Shown here piece by piece: positions 56,922 to 64,000 of a DNA stretch of 64,000 bases. Both the position numbers and the translations under genes were made by a program. Origin of the DNA: Desulfomonile tiedjei DSM 6799. GTDB taxonomy: Bacteria > Desulfobacterota > Desulfomonilia > Desulfomonilales > Desulfomonilaceae. The stretch is from assembly GCF_000266945.1 (NCBI RefSeq), contig NC_018025.1, positions 5,894,001 through 5,958,000 on the forward strand. Reading direction: 5' to 3'. The stretch's first letter is position 1; each line of letters starts with the position of its first letter. Under the pieces are notes generated by a model. The model had not been told where the DNA came from, searched no databases, and saw only the letters and a list, made by a program, of their open reading frames with translations.

Positions 56922-58385
56922 TTGACCGATACATTTCGCACTTTCTTATTGATATTCCGACACGAGGGTCGGGTAATCCTCGCTGACCGCAGTCTGTGGC
57001 TGGTAACCGCAATTCTTGCCTCACTGATTTTCTATGCCTTGTACAACGGATTCAACGCCACAACAAGTCGCGAGCGAACGATCGCCAATCTGCGCGAGCT
57101 GCAGCAGGAGAAACAACGCAGCAATATTGCCCAGCTGGCCAGAATCATGGAAGGAAAGGAGTTACCCGACCCATTTGCCAACCCCGCCGACCCGGCATCC
57201 ATCGGCAGCGACATGGGAGGTCCTTTTGCGGTCATGCCGATCCTGCCGCTTGCCCCGCTGGCATTTGGCCAGTCGGATATCCAGCCCGACTATTACCAGA
57301 TAACCTATCGCAGTAAGGCAAATTTCATGTACGATACCGAGATAGAGAACCCGTGGAACCTCCTCACCGGGCACTTCGAACCATCTTTTGTGATCGTCTA
57401 TGTATTGCCGCTGTTAATATTCTCACTCAGTTACAATCTGCTTTCCGCCGAGCGCGAGCATGGTACCTTGAAGATGCTGCTCTCACAGCCTGTCGACCTC
57501 TCCACGATAGTTGCCGGAAAAATTGCGGTGCGTGCATTGCCGGTTTTGGCGTGTGTGACCTTGCTGCCAGCCATGGTGCTTCTTGTTTTGCGGCCAGAAC
57601 TTCTCCATATCAAAAACCTCTCCTTGCTGCTCTTGTTTATCGCGGAGACAATGGCTTATGGCTTGTTCTGGTTTGTTCTTGCTTTATTGGTCAATGCCTG
57701 GGGAGGCTCATCAGCAGCAAACGCACTTGTCCTTATCACCAGTTGGGTATTTCTGGTGTTAATTCTACCGATTATTCTCAATGTCATGGTGTCGACCCTC
57801 CAACCGGCGCCTTCCCGGATTGAACTCGCTACTCGCACCAGACTAATCGCCATCCACACTTTGAACCATTATAATGACCTTCTCTCCGCCGATTACCGTT
57901 ACACCACGCAACCGGAGATATTGCTACCTAAAGACGGCAAAATTGACGTCCCCAAACGGCGTAGAGGGCTCTTTTTTCTCCAACGCGACCAGGATCAAGA
58001 ACTTCAGGAGATGCTTAATCGATTCGAGACCCAGCTTGCTGCGCAACAGGCACTGGTCGATCGATTCAGCTTCCTCTCTCCGGCAATTGTCCTCAGCGAA
58101 GGCCTTACCGCGCTTGCCGGAAGCGGAACCCACCGTCACCTGCATTTCCGGGGACTCGTCGATCGTTTCCACCGTGAATGGAAGGCATATTTCGAACCTC
58201 GAATACTTAGGGGCGTGGCGATAAAGGAGGCAGATTTCCAGACGATGCCGGCCTTTACCTGGAAAGAGCAATCGTTTTCGGCTGTCGTTATCGATGCACT
58301 TGTCCGACTGTTGCAGATTCTGATTCCGACTTTTATCATGGTCTGGCTGACAAGACGTTTACTGTTCAACTATCGGGTAATTTGA
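56922..58385 (+). CDS. Second ABC-2 type permease with DUF3526-like domain
   Basis: A 487-residue paralogue of the preceding permease. Visible parts are the first helix (WLVTAILASLIFYALYNG), a periplasmic domain, the ABC-2 turn LSAEREHGTLKMLLSQP, four further helices and a second periplasmic domain before the last helix. The start is TTG 56922, with GAGGAG eight bases upstream and 16 bases after the previous stop; a longer frame from 56874 would overlap and lacks a ribosome site. Together with the ATPase it forms a complete exporter. Two DUF3526-type permeases beside a TonB receptor is a recurrent arrangement in my reading, with no settled substrate. Confidence 0.85.
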   Translation: MTDTFRTFLLIFRHEGRVILADRSLWLVTAILASLIFYALYNGFNATTSRERTIANLRELQQEKQRSNIAQLARIMEGKELPDPFANPADPASIGSDMGGPFAVMPILPLAPLAFGQSDIQPDYYQITYRSKANFMYDTEIENPWNLLTGHFEPSFVIVYVLPLLIFSLSYNLLSAEREHGTLKMLLSQPVDLSTIVAGKIAVRALPVLACVTLLPAMVLLVLRPELLHIKNLSLLLLFIAETMAYGLFWFVLALLVNAWGGSSAANALVLITSWVFLVLILPIILNVMVSTLQPAPSRIELATRTRLIAIHTLNHYNDLLSADYRYTTQPEILLPKDGKIDVPKRRRGLFFLQRDQDQELQEMLNRFETQLAAQQALVDRFSFLSPAIVLSEGLTALAGSGTHRHLHFRGLVDRFHREWKAYFEPRILRGVAIKEADFQTMPAFTWKEQSFSAVVIDALVRLLQILIPTFIMVWLTRRLLFNYRVI

Positions 58386-58420
58386 TTGAAAGAGCTGAGC
58401 TGTAAAGGAACTATGAAGGA

Positions 58421-59047
58421 ATGACAAGAACCTGTGCGTTCTTCCTGGTCTGGTGCTCGGTTTATTCTCATTTGGCAGCTCTTACTAGGGAGAGTTCCGC
58501 TTGGAGCCTTCCGGACCATTTCGTATATGTTGAGGATGTTATACCCAACGTCAAGGTGGATCTCCGCTATTTTACGGACAGAAATTTCTTGGGTCGACGT
58601 GTCGATGGATATCTCAAACCTAGGCTCATACTCACAAGAGAAGCGGCTGAAGCGCTCGGCAAGGTCCGGGAGGAGCTGAATGGCTTTGGACTGGACTTAA
58701 AAATCTTCGATGGTTACCGCCCGCAAAGGGCGTTGAACGACTTCGTACGGTGGGCTAAGGATCCCAGCGATATGAAGACGCAGACGGAATATTACCCCAA
58801 GTTTGAGAAAAAGGAGGACTTGTTCAAAGAGCAGTACCTCGTCGAGAGATCGAGCCATTCCCGAGGAAGCGCTGTTGATTTGACTATTGTATTTTCCGAC
58901 AGACAAGGGGGAACATCCGAGCTGGAAATGGGAACCCCGTTCGATTTTTTTGGACCAGAATCACACCCCGCTAGTGCTCTGGTGTCGGCCGAATGTCGAG
59001 CCCATCGCATGCTCCTGCAAGTAATTATAATGGGGCCAACTCTTTGA
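58421..59047 (+). CDS. D-Ala-D-Ala dipeptidase-like (VanX/DdpX, M15D), C-terminally truncated
   Basis: A 208-residue exported protein. After a signal-like N terminus (about 1-20) it shows the M15D pattern: VKVDLRYFTDRNFLG, KIFDGYRPQRA with the conserved Arg, and zinc ligands in SSHSRGSAVDLT (His and Asp), then FDFFGPESH. In intact VanX-type enzymes a Glu-x-Trp-His block supplies the catalytic Glu and third zinc ligand; here the frame ends soon after CRAHRMLLQ and no reading frame downstream provides that block. The enzyme is therefore probably inactive. It lies 35 bases after the exporter operon. Confidence 0.75.
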   Translation: MTRTCAFFLVWCSVYSHLAALTRESSAWSLPDHFVYVEDVIPNVKVDLRYFTDRNFLGRRVDGYLKPRLILTREAAEALGKVREELNGFGLDLKIFDGYRPQRALNDFVRWAKDPSDMKTQTEYYPKFEKKEDLFKEQYLVERSSHSRGSAVDLTIVFSDRQGGTSELEMGTPFDFFGPESHPASALVSAECRAHRMLLQVIIMGPTL

Positions 59048-59109
59048 CAGTTACCCTGAATAGCCGCCTTTCGAGAATTTCTCCAGTTCTTAGTGAGCAG
59101 GGAGGCGCC

Positions 59110-59721
59110 ATGCATTCTTCCAAAACGAAATTCTTTAACTCTCAAGTCGAAGAAGAGTGGGCCGCTGTTGATTACAGTGATGAGAAAATAGTCAGGATAG
59201 ACAGGATGCTGCGCTTGGCTCAGGTCCGGATGGGGATGAAGATTTTGGAACCCGGCTGTGGGACAGGGCGTCTGACTCGCATTCTGGCTGATCGAGTAGG
59301 CACAGGTGGACATATAGTGGCCATTGATATAAGCGAGAAGATGGTCGAAGCATGCCTCCGAAAGGCCAATTGGAAGGCCCATGTCGAGGTAGTGTGTGCC
59401 TCAGTGGAGGAGTATCCGCTTCCTCCACGAGAATTTGATGCGGTCATTTGCCATCAGGTGTTTCCCCATTTCAACGATAAGCTTACGGCTCTTAATGTTT
59501 TTTCCACAATTCTCAAGCCATACGGACGGTTAGCCATATTCCACTTCATCAACTCCGCTCAAATAAACGATCTGCACAGAATAGCTCATGAAGCAGTCAT
59601 GGAGGACCTCATGCCGGCTGAGGATGCCATGACGAGCATGCTCGATTCAGTCGGCTTCCAAATAGATATTTTCGAGGATGACGAAAACGGTTACTTGCTG
59701 ATTTCACATCTCGTTCATTGA
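59110..59721 (+). CDS. Class I SAM-dependent methyltransferase
   Basis: A 203-residue cytoplasmic methyltransferase of the Methyltransf_11/25 type. Motif I is ILEPGCGTGRLT, motif II is IVAIDISEKMVE, and motif IV is FDAVICHQVFPHF. The start ATG 59110 has GGGAGG seven bases upstream; the longer frame to 58993 overlaps the dipeptidase gene and has no likeness. Substrate unknown. Its end overlaps the hydF stop from the other strand by seven bases, so the two transcripts converge. Confidence 0.85.
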   Translation: MHSSKTKFFNSQVEEEWAAVDYSDEKIVRIDRMLRLAQVRMGMKILEPGCGTGRLTRILADRVGTGGHIVAIDISEKMVEACLRKANWKAHVEVVCASVEEYPLPPREFDAVICHQVFPHFNDKLTALNVFSTILKPYGRLAIFHFINSAQINDLHRIAHEAVMEDLMPAEDAMTSMLDSVGFQIDIFEDDENGYLLISHLVH

Positions 59722-60917
59722 CGCAGAAATGGTGCTATCACGCGATCCAGAACTCCTTGCACTTTGGAGATTGCTATGCCGTAATTGGTGATAGCAACAG
59801 CGCGTCGCTTGCACTCGTTTATACGTCTGATCATTTCCGTGCGGTTAAGCATGCAGGCACCACAATGCACCACAAGTCGATATTTCTCCAGATCCTCGGG
59901 AAAATCGTGACCGGAAACAACATAAAAAGCTAATTCTTTTCCTGTGTACTGAGTTATCCATCGCGGGATTTTCACTCTTCCAATGTCGTCTGACTGAACA
60001 TGATGCGAGCAACCCTCGCTCATGAGAATTCTGTCTCCATCCTGCAATATGTCTATCGTTGCGGCTCCCTGAAGCACTTGGGTCAAATCTCCTTTGAATC
60101 GAGCAAAAAGAGTCGAAAAGGTTGTCAGTGGCGTGTCTTTGGCCACATCGGCAGCGACTTTCAATATTACTTGGGAATCAGTTATGACTAGAGAAGGCTT
60201 TTGTTTCAGGTTTAAGAGCGCTTGTTCCAATTCCCTTTCTTTTGCGATCACGCCTACCCCATCGCAGTCCAGGATTTCTCTCAGTACCTGCACTTGAGGC
60301 AGTATCAAACGGCCTTTGGGGGCTGCCAAATCAATTGGAACCACACAGACCACCGTGTCCCCCTCACGTATCAAATCGCCGACGAGCATGGGGTCTCGTT
60401 TTAATTCAGGAGGCGTCATTGAGATCAAAGCTTCTCTCAGATCAGAGATCCCGTAGTTTGTCTTGGCTGAGATTTCGATGAATCCGATATTGTGAGAAGC
60501 GCAATACTCTTTGTCTTCGAGTCTTGGAGTCTCTAAATCAGTCTTGTTGAAGACTACGAGCAGCGGAATTTCGAGACGCTTAATTTCCCGGACAAGCTCT
60601 TTTTCCGCTTCTGTGAGCCCCTGCTCGTCAGTCACCAGCACCGCTATATCTGCCCGCCACAGAATCTTCCTGCTGGCCTTTACCCTCATTCGACCCAGTT
60701 CTCCAAAATCGTCCAGACCTGCCGTGTCGTAAAACGTCGCAGGGCCTATCGGCAATAGTTCGTAATGTTTGGCCACCGGATCTGTGGTGGTTCCGGGAAC
60801 ATCGGAGACTATGGACACCTCTTCTCCGATAATCGCGTTGATCAGAGAGGATTTTCCAGCATTTCTGCGTCCCAAAATGGCAATAACAAGTCTGACTCCT
60901 CTGGGGGCTTCGTTCAT
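59715..60917 (-). CDS. hydF: [FeFe]-hydrogenase H-cluster maturation GTPase HydF
   Basis: The 400-residue scaffold that receives the precursor 2Fe subcluster and passes it to HydA. The GTPase domain has GRRNAGKSS (G1), GTTTDP (G2), DTAGLDD (G3), NKTD (G4) and SAKTN (G5). A dimerisation domain follows, then the cluster-binding domain with Cys-x-His-His in EGCSHH and VHCGACM, the expected 4Fe-4S ligands. It is last in the operon and overlaps hydE by four bases. The family motif is usually HCGGC; the HCGAC form here keeps the ligands. Confidence 0.95.
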   Translation of the reverse strand: MNEAPRGVRLVIAILGRRNAGKSSLINAIIGEEVSIVSDVPGTTTDPVAKHYELLPIGPATFYDTAGLDDFGELGRMRVKASRKILWRADIAVLVTDEQGLTEAEKELVREIKRLEIPLLVVFNKTDLETPRLEDKEYCASHNIGFIEISAKTNYGISDLREALISMTPPELKRDPMLVGDLIREGDTVVCVVPIDLAAPKGRLILPQVQVLREILDCDGVGVIAKERELEQALLNLKQKPSLVITDSQVILKVAADVAKDTPLTTFSTLFARFKGDLTQVLQGAATIDILQDGDRILMSEGCSHHVQSDDIGRVKIPRWITQYTGKELAFYVVSGHDFPEDLEKYRLVVHCGACMLNRTEMIRRINECKRRAVAITNYGIAISKVQGVLDRVIAPFLRQ

Positions 60918-61924
60918 GATTCATTCCTTTGGCAAAAACCTTTTGAAGAAGAAGGAACGAGGCCGCATTGGTATATGATTGCCCTGACTGCTTCCACTTC
61001 TTCTCTGGCTTTAGAGAAGTTCGTGTTCTTTCCGGGATATATGGTGTAGCATGCTCTCACGGCCTCGGGAGTGATCGATGGCATGACCACATTTGCACCG
61101 GACCTAAGAGCCGTGGCTTTTCCTTCAGGATTAAGAACCGCGAGAGAACTGGTTGCAGGAATATTGGCACACGGATTTATAATTCTGAGGAGCGCAACGG
61201 TCCTGTATGAAGTCATGAGATCGCCAGGCAACTCTTTGCCCAGCGGAGTATCAGGGTGCGGAACAAAAGGACCCACTGCTATCATGTCCAATTCCAGCCG
61301 GCTAAGAGCCAGTATGTCCACAGCCAAAATATTCGTATCCATTCCCGGTAAACCGACTATAGCTCCGGACCCGATCTCATAACCGAGTTTTCTGAGACGG
61401 TACAGCCTGTCTAACCGGTCCTCGATTATTTGGCCTGATCTCATTTTTTCATGCAGCCCTTTGTCGAAAGTCTCAATCTTGAGAAGATACCGATCAGCTC
61501 CACAATCTCTCCAGTAGCGGTATTCGTCCTCCCGCCGATCTCCCAGAGACAAGGTCACTGCAACATCACAACGGCTCTTTATCTCTTGAATAATCTGTCC
61601 GATAAACTCCTTTCCATATGAGTAGTCGTCGCCGGACTGGAGAACCACCGTTCCGATGCCAAATTCGGGTAAAAGGGCTGTGGCTTTCAGGATTTCCTCT
61701 TTGGTTAGTCGATAGCGTCTCACTGCGGAATTGGGATTGCGCAGTCCGCAATAGGCACACTTCTTTACACAGTGATTCGAGAATTCGATTACTCCTCTGA
61801 GGTAAACACAGTCACCTAAGCTGGACTTTCTGATCTCGTCCGCTCGTGAAAACAAAAATCGGTCGTCAGCACCCTCGAGAAGGTCCTCGATCTCAGCCAA
61901 AAGCATCGTGTTCATGACGTTCAA
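60914..61924 (-). CDS. hydE: [FeFe]-hydrogenase H-cluster radical SAM maturase HydE
   Basis: A 336-residue radical SAM enzyme that helps build the diiron precursor from a Fe(CO)2(CN)cysteine synthon. The cluster motif is C52-x3-C56-x2-C59 (HCVKKCAYCGLRN). The following barrel has VVLQSGDD and IVGLPGMDT segments typical of HydE rather than of biotin synthase. It overlaps aspA by 32 bases upstream and hydF by four bases downstream, so it is translated within the same maturation operon. Confidence 0.95.
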   Translation of the reverse strand: MNVMNTMLLAEIEDLLEGADDRFLFSRADEIRKSSLGDCVYLRGVIEFSNHCVKKCAYCGLRNPNSAVRRYRLTKEEILKATALLPEFGIGTVVLQSGDDYSYGKEFIGQIIQEIKSRCDVAVTLSLGDRREDEYRYWRDCGADRYLLKIETFDKGLHEKMRSGQIIEDRLDRLYRLRKLGYEIGSGAIVGLPGMDTNILAVDILALSRLELDMIAVGPFVPHPDTPLGKELPGDLMTSYRTVALLRIINPCANIPATSSLAVLNPEGKATALRSGANVVMPSITPEAVRACYTIYPGKNTNFSKAREEVEAVRAIIYQCGLVPSSSKGFCQRNES

Positions 61925-63302
61925 ACCCTAATTTGTGGAGGCGCTTGGGAGAAAAGATTCTGCTGGCCTGGTCCGCTGACAAGAAGCCTTCATCGATGGC
62001 GGCCTGAACGATTGTCTTGTCCTCAGCTTCAGCCTTTTTCACAATCCTTTCAACATTCTCATAGCCGATCAACGGGACAAGGACGGTAGCTGCTATCTTG
62101 CTGTTTTGAACTAGTCGTGTGCAGCGATCGATGACGGGTTCGATCCCCTGAACACATTTTTCTGCGAACGACCTCGTGGCTCCGCAGAGAATTGCGACGG
62201 ATTCCAGCAAGCTATGGGCGAGAAGGGGCAAGAACTGATTGAGCTCCAACTGGCCCATTGCAGCCACGAGACATATGGCCTGATCGTTGGCCATCACTCT
62301 TAGCGCCACTTGAGACACCATCTCCGGGATTACCGGGTTTATTTTTCCGGCCATTATCGAAGACCCAGCCTGTCTCGCAGGCAGCTTGATTTCTCCAAAT
62401 CCAGCATTCGGCCCACAACTCAGCAGCCTTATGTCAGAGGCTATCTTAAAGAGATTGCTTGCGTATGCCTTGAGCATTCCTGCAGATTCAACGAAAGAGT
62501 CCATATTCTGTGTTGCGTCCACAAGGTTTTCTGCCCGGGCAACATTCAGGCCGGTGATGTGCCGTAGGTTTTCAGCCACGCGAAAGATATAGTCTCTCGG
62601 AGCTCCCAGACCGGTTCCCACAGCAGTACCGCCAAGGTTGATCTGCTTGATCCTCTCCCGAGATTTGAAGATTCTCCACCGATCCCTGGAGAGAGCCTCC
62701 GCATAGGAGCCAAATTCCATTCCTAGCGTAATCGGAACAGCATCTTGAAGCTGAGTTCTACCCACTTTTACGACATCTCTGAATTGCTGCTCCTTAACCT
62801 GAAAGCTTTGTTGAAGGGCCGATATCTCTACCTCCAGTGTTTGTAAATCGGAGAGAGCTGCGACTCTCAAAGCAGTCGGATACACATCGTTGGTAGACTG
62901 ATGCATGTTGACATCATCCAGAGGATGCACAACGGAATAATCACCTCTATGGCCTCCAAGAACTTCTATGGCTCTATTGGCTATTACTTCGTTGAGATTC
63001 ATGTTGGTGGACGTTCCCGCTCCTCCTTGAAAAGCATCGACGACCACATGTTCATGGAGTCTGCCGGCCATGATCTCATCACATGCTTTAAGAATCGCGC
63101 TCCCTTTTCGTTGCTCGAGATACCCTAACTCCAGGTTGGTTAAAGCACAGGCTTTTTTGACCGCGGCAAAGGAGATGATGAACGATCGAGGAACCCTGCA
63201 CCCGGACACGTCGAAGTTGCGCAAAGCCCGTAACGTATGTATTCCGTAATAAGCTTCATCGTCTATCTCCAGTTGCCCCAGTCCGTCACTTTCCCATCTC
63301 AT
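61893..63302 (-). CDS. aspA: Aspartate ammonia-lyase (aspartase) in the hydrogenase maturation operon
   Basis: A 469-residue member of the aspartase/fumarase superfamily. The substrate-binding segments GTSTNMNLNEVIANRA, MHQSTNDVYPTA and the catalytic loop GSSIMAGKINPV are all present; the GGAGTSTN form and overall likeness favour aspartase over fumarase. It turns aspartate into fumarate and ammonia. The gene overlaps both its neighbours, between hydG and hydE. Local ammonia supply for the bridging amine of the H-cluster is a reasonable guess from this position, not proven here. Confidence 0.88.
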   Translation of the reverse strand: MRWESDGLGQLEIDDEAYYGIHTLRALRNFDVSGCRVPRSFIISFAAVKKACALTNLELGYLEQRKGSAILKACDEIMAGRLHEHVVVDAFQGGAGTSTNMNLNEVIANRAIEVLGGHRGDYSVVHPLDDVNMHQSTNDVYPTALRVAALSDLQTLEVEISALQQSFQVKEQQFRDVVKVGRTQLQDAVPITLGMEFGSYAEALSRDRWRIFKSRERIKQINLGGTAVGTGLGAPRDYIFRVAENLRHITGLNVARAENLVDATQNMDSFVESAGMLKAYASNLFKIASDIRLLSCGPNAGFGEIKLPARQAGSSIMAGKINPVIPEMVSQVALRVMANDQAICLVAAMGQLELNQFLPLLAHSLLESVAILCGATRSFAEKCVQGIEPVIDRCTRLVQNSKIAATVLVPLIGYENVERIVKKAEAEDKTIVQAAIDEGFLSADQASRIFSPKRLHKLGFERHEHDAFG

Positions 63303-63567
63303 GAAGTCTATTCCTTATCTGATCCGCGAGTGTTATCAAATCACCTACAAGGTGGTCAGGAAACTCAATGGATTCAAGAAACAGGGCAAAATTTCCGTCG
63401 AGCTCTATTCGCCATGTTGGCAGTTCCTTGCCCACCTTGTCTCCTGCAACGTACTTACGATTGTTCCCGAACAGCCTCACCAGGCGTACAGGTATCTTGT
63501 TTTTCTCCCCAAATTCTTTTAGCAGCCCGTCAATTTGCCTAGAAGTAGAGATCTCGTTCGCCATCAT
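63286..63567 (-). CDS. Small unknown protein of the hydrogenase maturation operon
   Basis: A 93-residue soluble protein between hydG and aspA, starting at ATG 63567 or the next Met. It has a central GNNRKYVAGDKVGKELP turn and a helical C terminus (VGDLITLADQIRNRL). It does not show the ACT-like pattern of the TM1266 regulator sometimes found in such operons. Its ends overlap aspA by 17 bases and hydG by about 29 bases, so it is translated with them. A link to H-cluster assembly is inferred from position only. Confidence 0.65.
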   Translation of the reverse strand: MMANEISTSRQIDGLLKEFGEKNKIPVRLVRLFGNNRKYVAGDKVGKELPTWRIELDGNFALFLESIEFPDHLVGDLITLADQIRNRLHEMGK

Positions 63568-64000
63568 CAATTCTTTTCAACCTCGCCTCCACTGCGGCAC
63601 ACCTGGAATTATCTTCAAACCGCAGTAGCTCTCGTGATATGAGCGGTTGGCCTGATGCTCTCGTCCGGTCAGATGCATAATCATTCAAATATTCTTTAAA
63701 AGTGAGCAAAGCATTTGGTTGACAGAACTTGTTGATGAAGGAACTCTTGGCCAATCCCATGAAATGATCTCCAGTTCTCCCCAGGCGATAGCATGCGGTG
63801 CAGAAAGAAGGAATGTAGGCAAGATTTTCGGAAAGATCGAAGATAACCTCATCAAGCGATCTGGTGTCTCCAATGGTGAATTGCTGCTTGTCTGGAAGGT
63901 TGGCTCTGGAATCCCGATATGCTCCCGGATAGGTTCTGCTCCCTGCACTCATTTGAGAGACCCCGATCTTCAGCAGCTCTTTTCGGAAATCCGCGTTCTC
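63539..64000 (-). CDS. hydG: [FeFe]-hydrogenase maturase HydG, C-terminal part (cut by window end)
   Basis: The final 153 residues of the tyrosine lyase that makes CO and cyanide for the H-cluster. The C-terminal cluster site C-x2-C-x22-C is complete: FCTACYRLGRTGDHFM through NKFC. It is followed by PNALLTFKEYLNDYAS, the usual end of HydG. The frame remains open to the right edge, so the radical SAM domain lies outside the window. It is the most upstream visible gene of the minus-strand maturation operon. Confidence 0.93.
   Translation of the reverse strand, partial: ENADFRKELLKIGVSQMSAGSRTYPGAYRDSRANLPDKQQFTIGDTRSLDEVIFDLSENLAYIPSFCTACYRLGRTGDHFMGLAKSSFINKFCQPNALLTFKEYLNDYASDRTRASGQPLISRELLRFEDNSRCAAVEARLKRIDDGERDLYF

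Noticed and set aside
63286-63567. TM1266-type hydrogenase regulator
   Set aside because: Position fits, but the sequence lacks the short ACT-like pattern of that family.

Overview
The window looks like chromosome of a strictly anaerobic deltaproteobacterium (Desulfobacterota/Syntrophobacterales type; a Desulfomonile-like genome would fit, but I cannot prove species). The reasons are an [FeFe]-hydrogenase maturation operon (hydG, aspA, hydE, hydF), a fused TRAP transporter, a cytidylate-kinase-like protein of the kind common in such anaerobes, many sensor/kinase hybrids and moderate GC content. Both window edges cut genes: an EamA transporter on the left and hydG on the right.

Layout. 1-8.8 kb is core-like: two transporters, an ECF sigma / anti-sigma / periplasmic metal-sensor-like trio on the minus strand, then PBP1A and an HtrA-type protease translationally coupled on the plus strand, and an exported NTF2-like protein. 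At 8.9-9.1 kb lie tRNA-Val(TAC) and tRNA-Asp(GTC). The 3' part of tRNA-Asp plus 7 flanking bases (55 bp) is repeated exactly at 26.02-26.08 kb, which bounds a 17-kb genomic island. The island carries an integrase/excisionase pair, phage and plasmid remnants (a frameshifted dnaB end, a HTH_36 replication-type protein, a XRE regulator), decayed IS21 and IS66 copies, a four-gene His-Xaa-Ser (Hxs) radical-SAM peptide-modification operon followed by an exported nuclease, and a large LEPR-motif, tryptophan-rich, beta-propeller surface protein. Just right of the second att copy sits a second, paralogous integrase/excisionase pair with a ParB-like gene and iteron-like repeats, so a second element appears to be stacked in the same tRNA site. 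I could not find its far end.

28.8-39.7 kb is a scarred stretch: iteron-like repeats, a perfect 24-bp palindrome, an IS200-type element with a frameshifted transposase, a giant Ser/Thr kinase-ATPase-GAF-histidine kinase-receiver-HPt hybrid, one orphan type I-E CRISPR repeat and a truncated two-domain sensor.

39.7-49.4 kb is a plus-strand catabolic cluster: an alkaline-phosphatase-superfamily phosphodiesterase, a TRAP solute receptor, a DctQM fusion permease, an alkylsulfatase-type metallo-hydrolase, thioredoxin, a thioredoxin reductase with a C-terminal thioredoxin-like domain, and a cytidylate-kinase-like protein. Together they suggest uptake and hydrolysis of an organic acid ester (sulfate or phosphate), with redox support. 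51.6-59.7 kb holds a Cys/Pro-rich exported protein, a TonB receptor and an ABC-2 type exporter (ATPase plus two DUF3526-like permeases), then a truncated VanX-like peptidase and a methyltransferase. 59.7-64.0 kb is the minus-strand H-cluster maturation operon, transcribed hydG, small unknown protein, aspA, hydE, hydF with overlapping genes.

The best candidates for unusual biology are the Hxs operon with its six contiguous His-Xaa-Ser triplets, the W-rich propeller protein, and the sulfatase/phosphodiesterase/TRAP/thioredoxin cluster.
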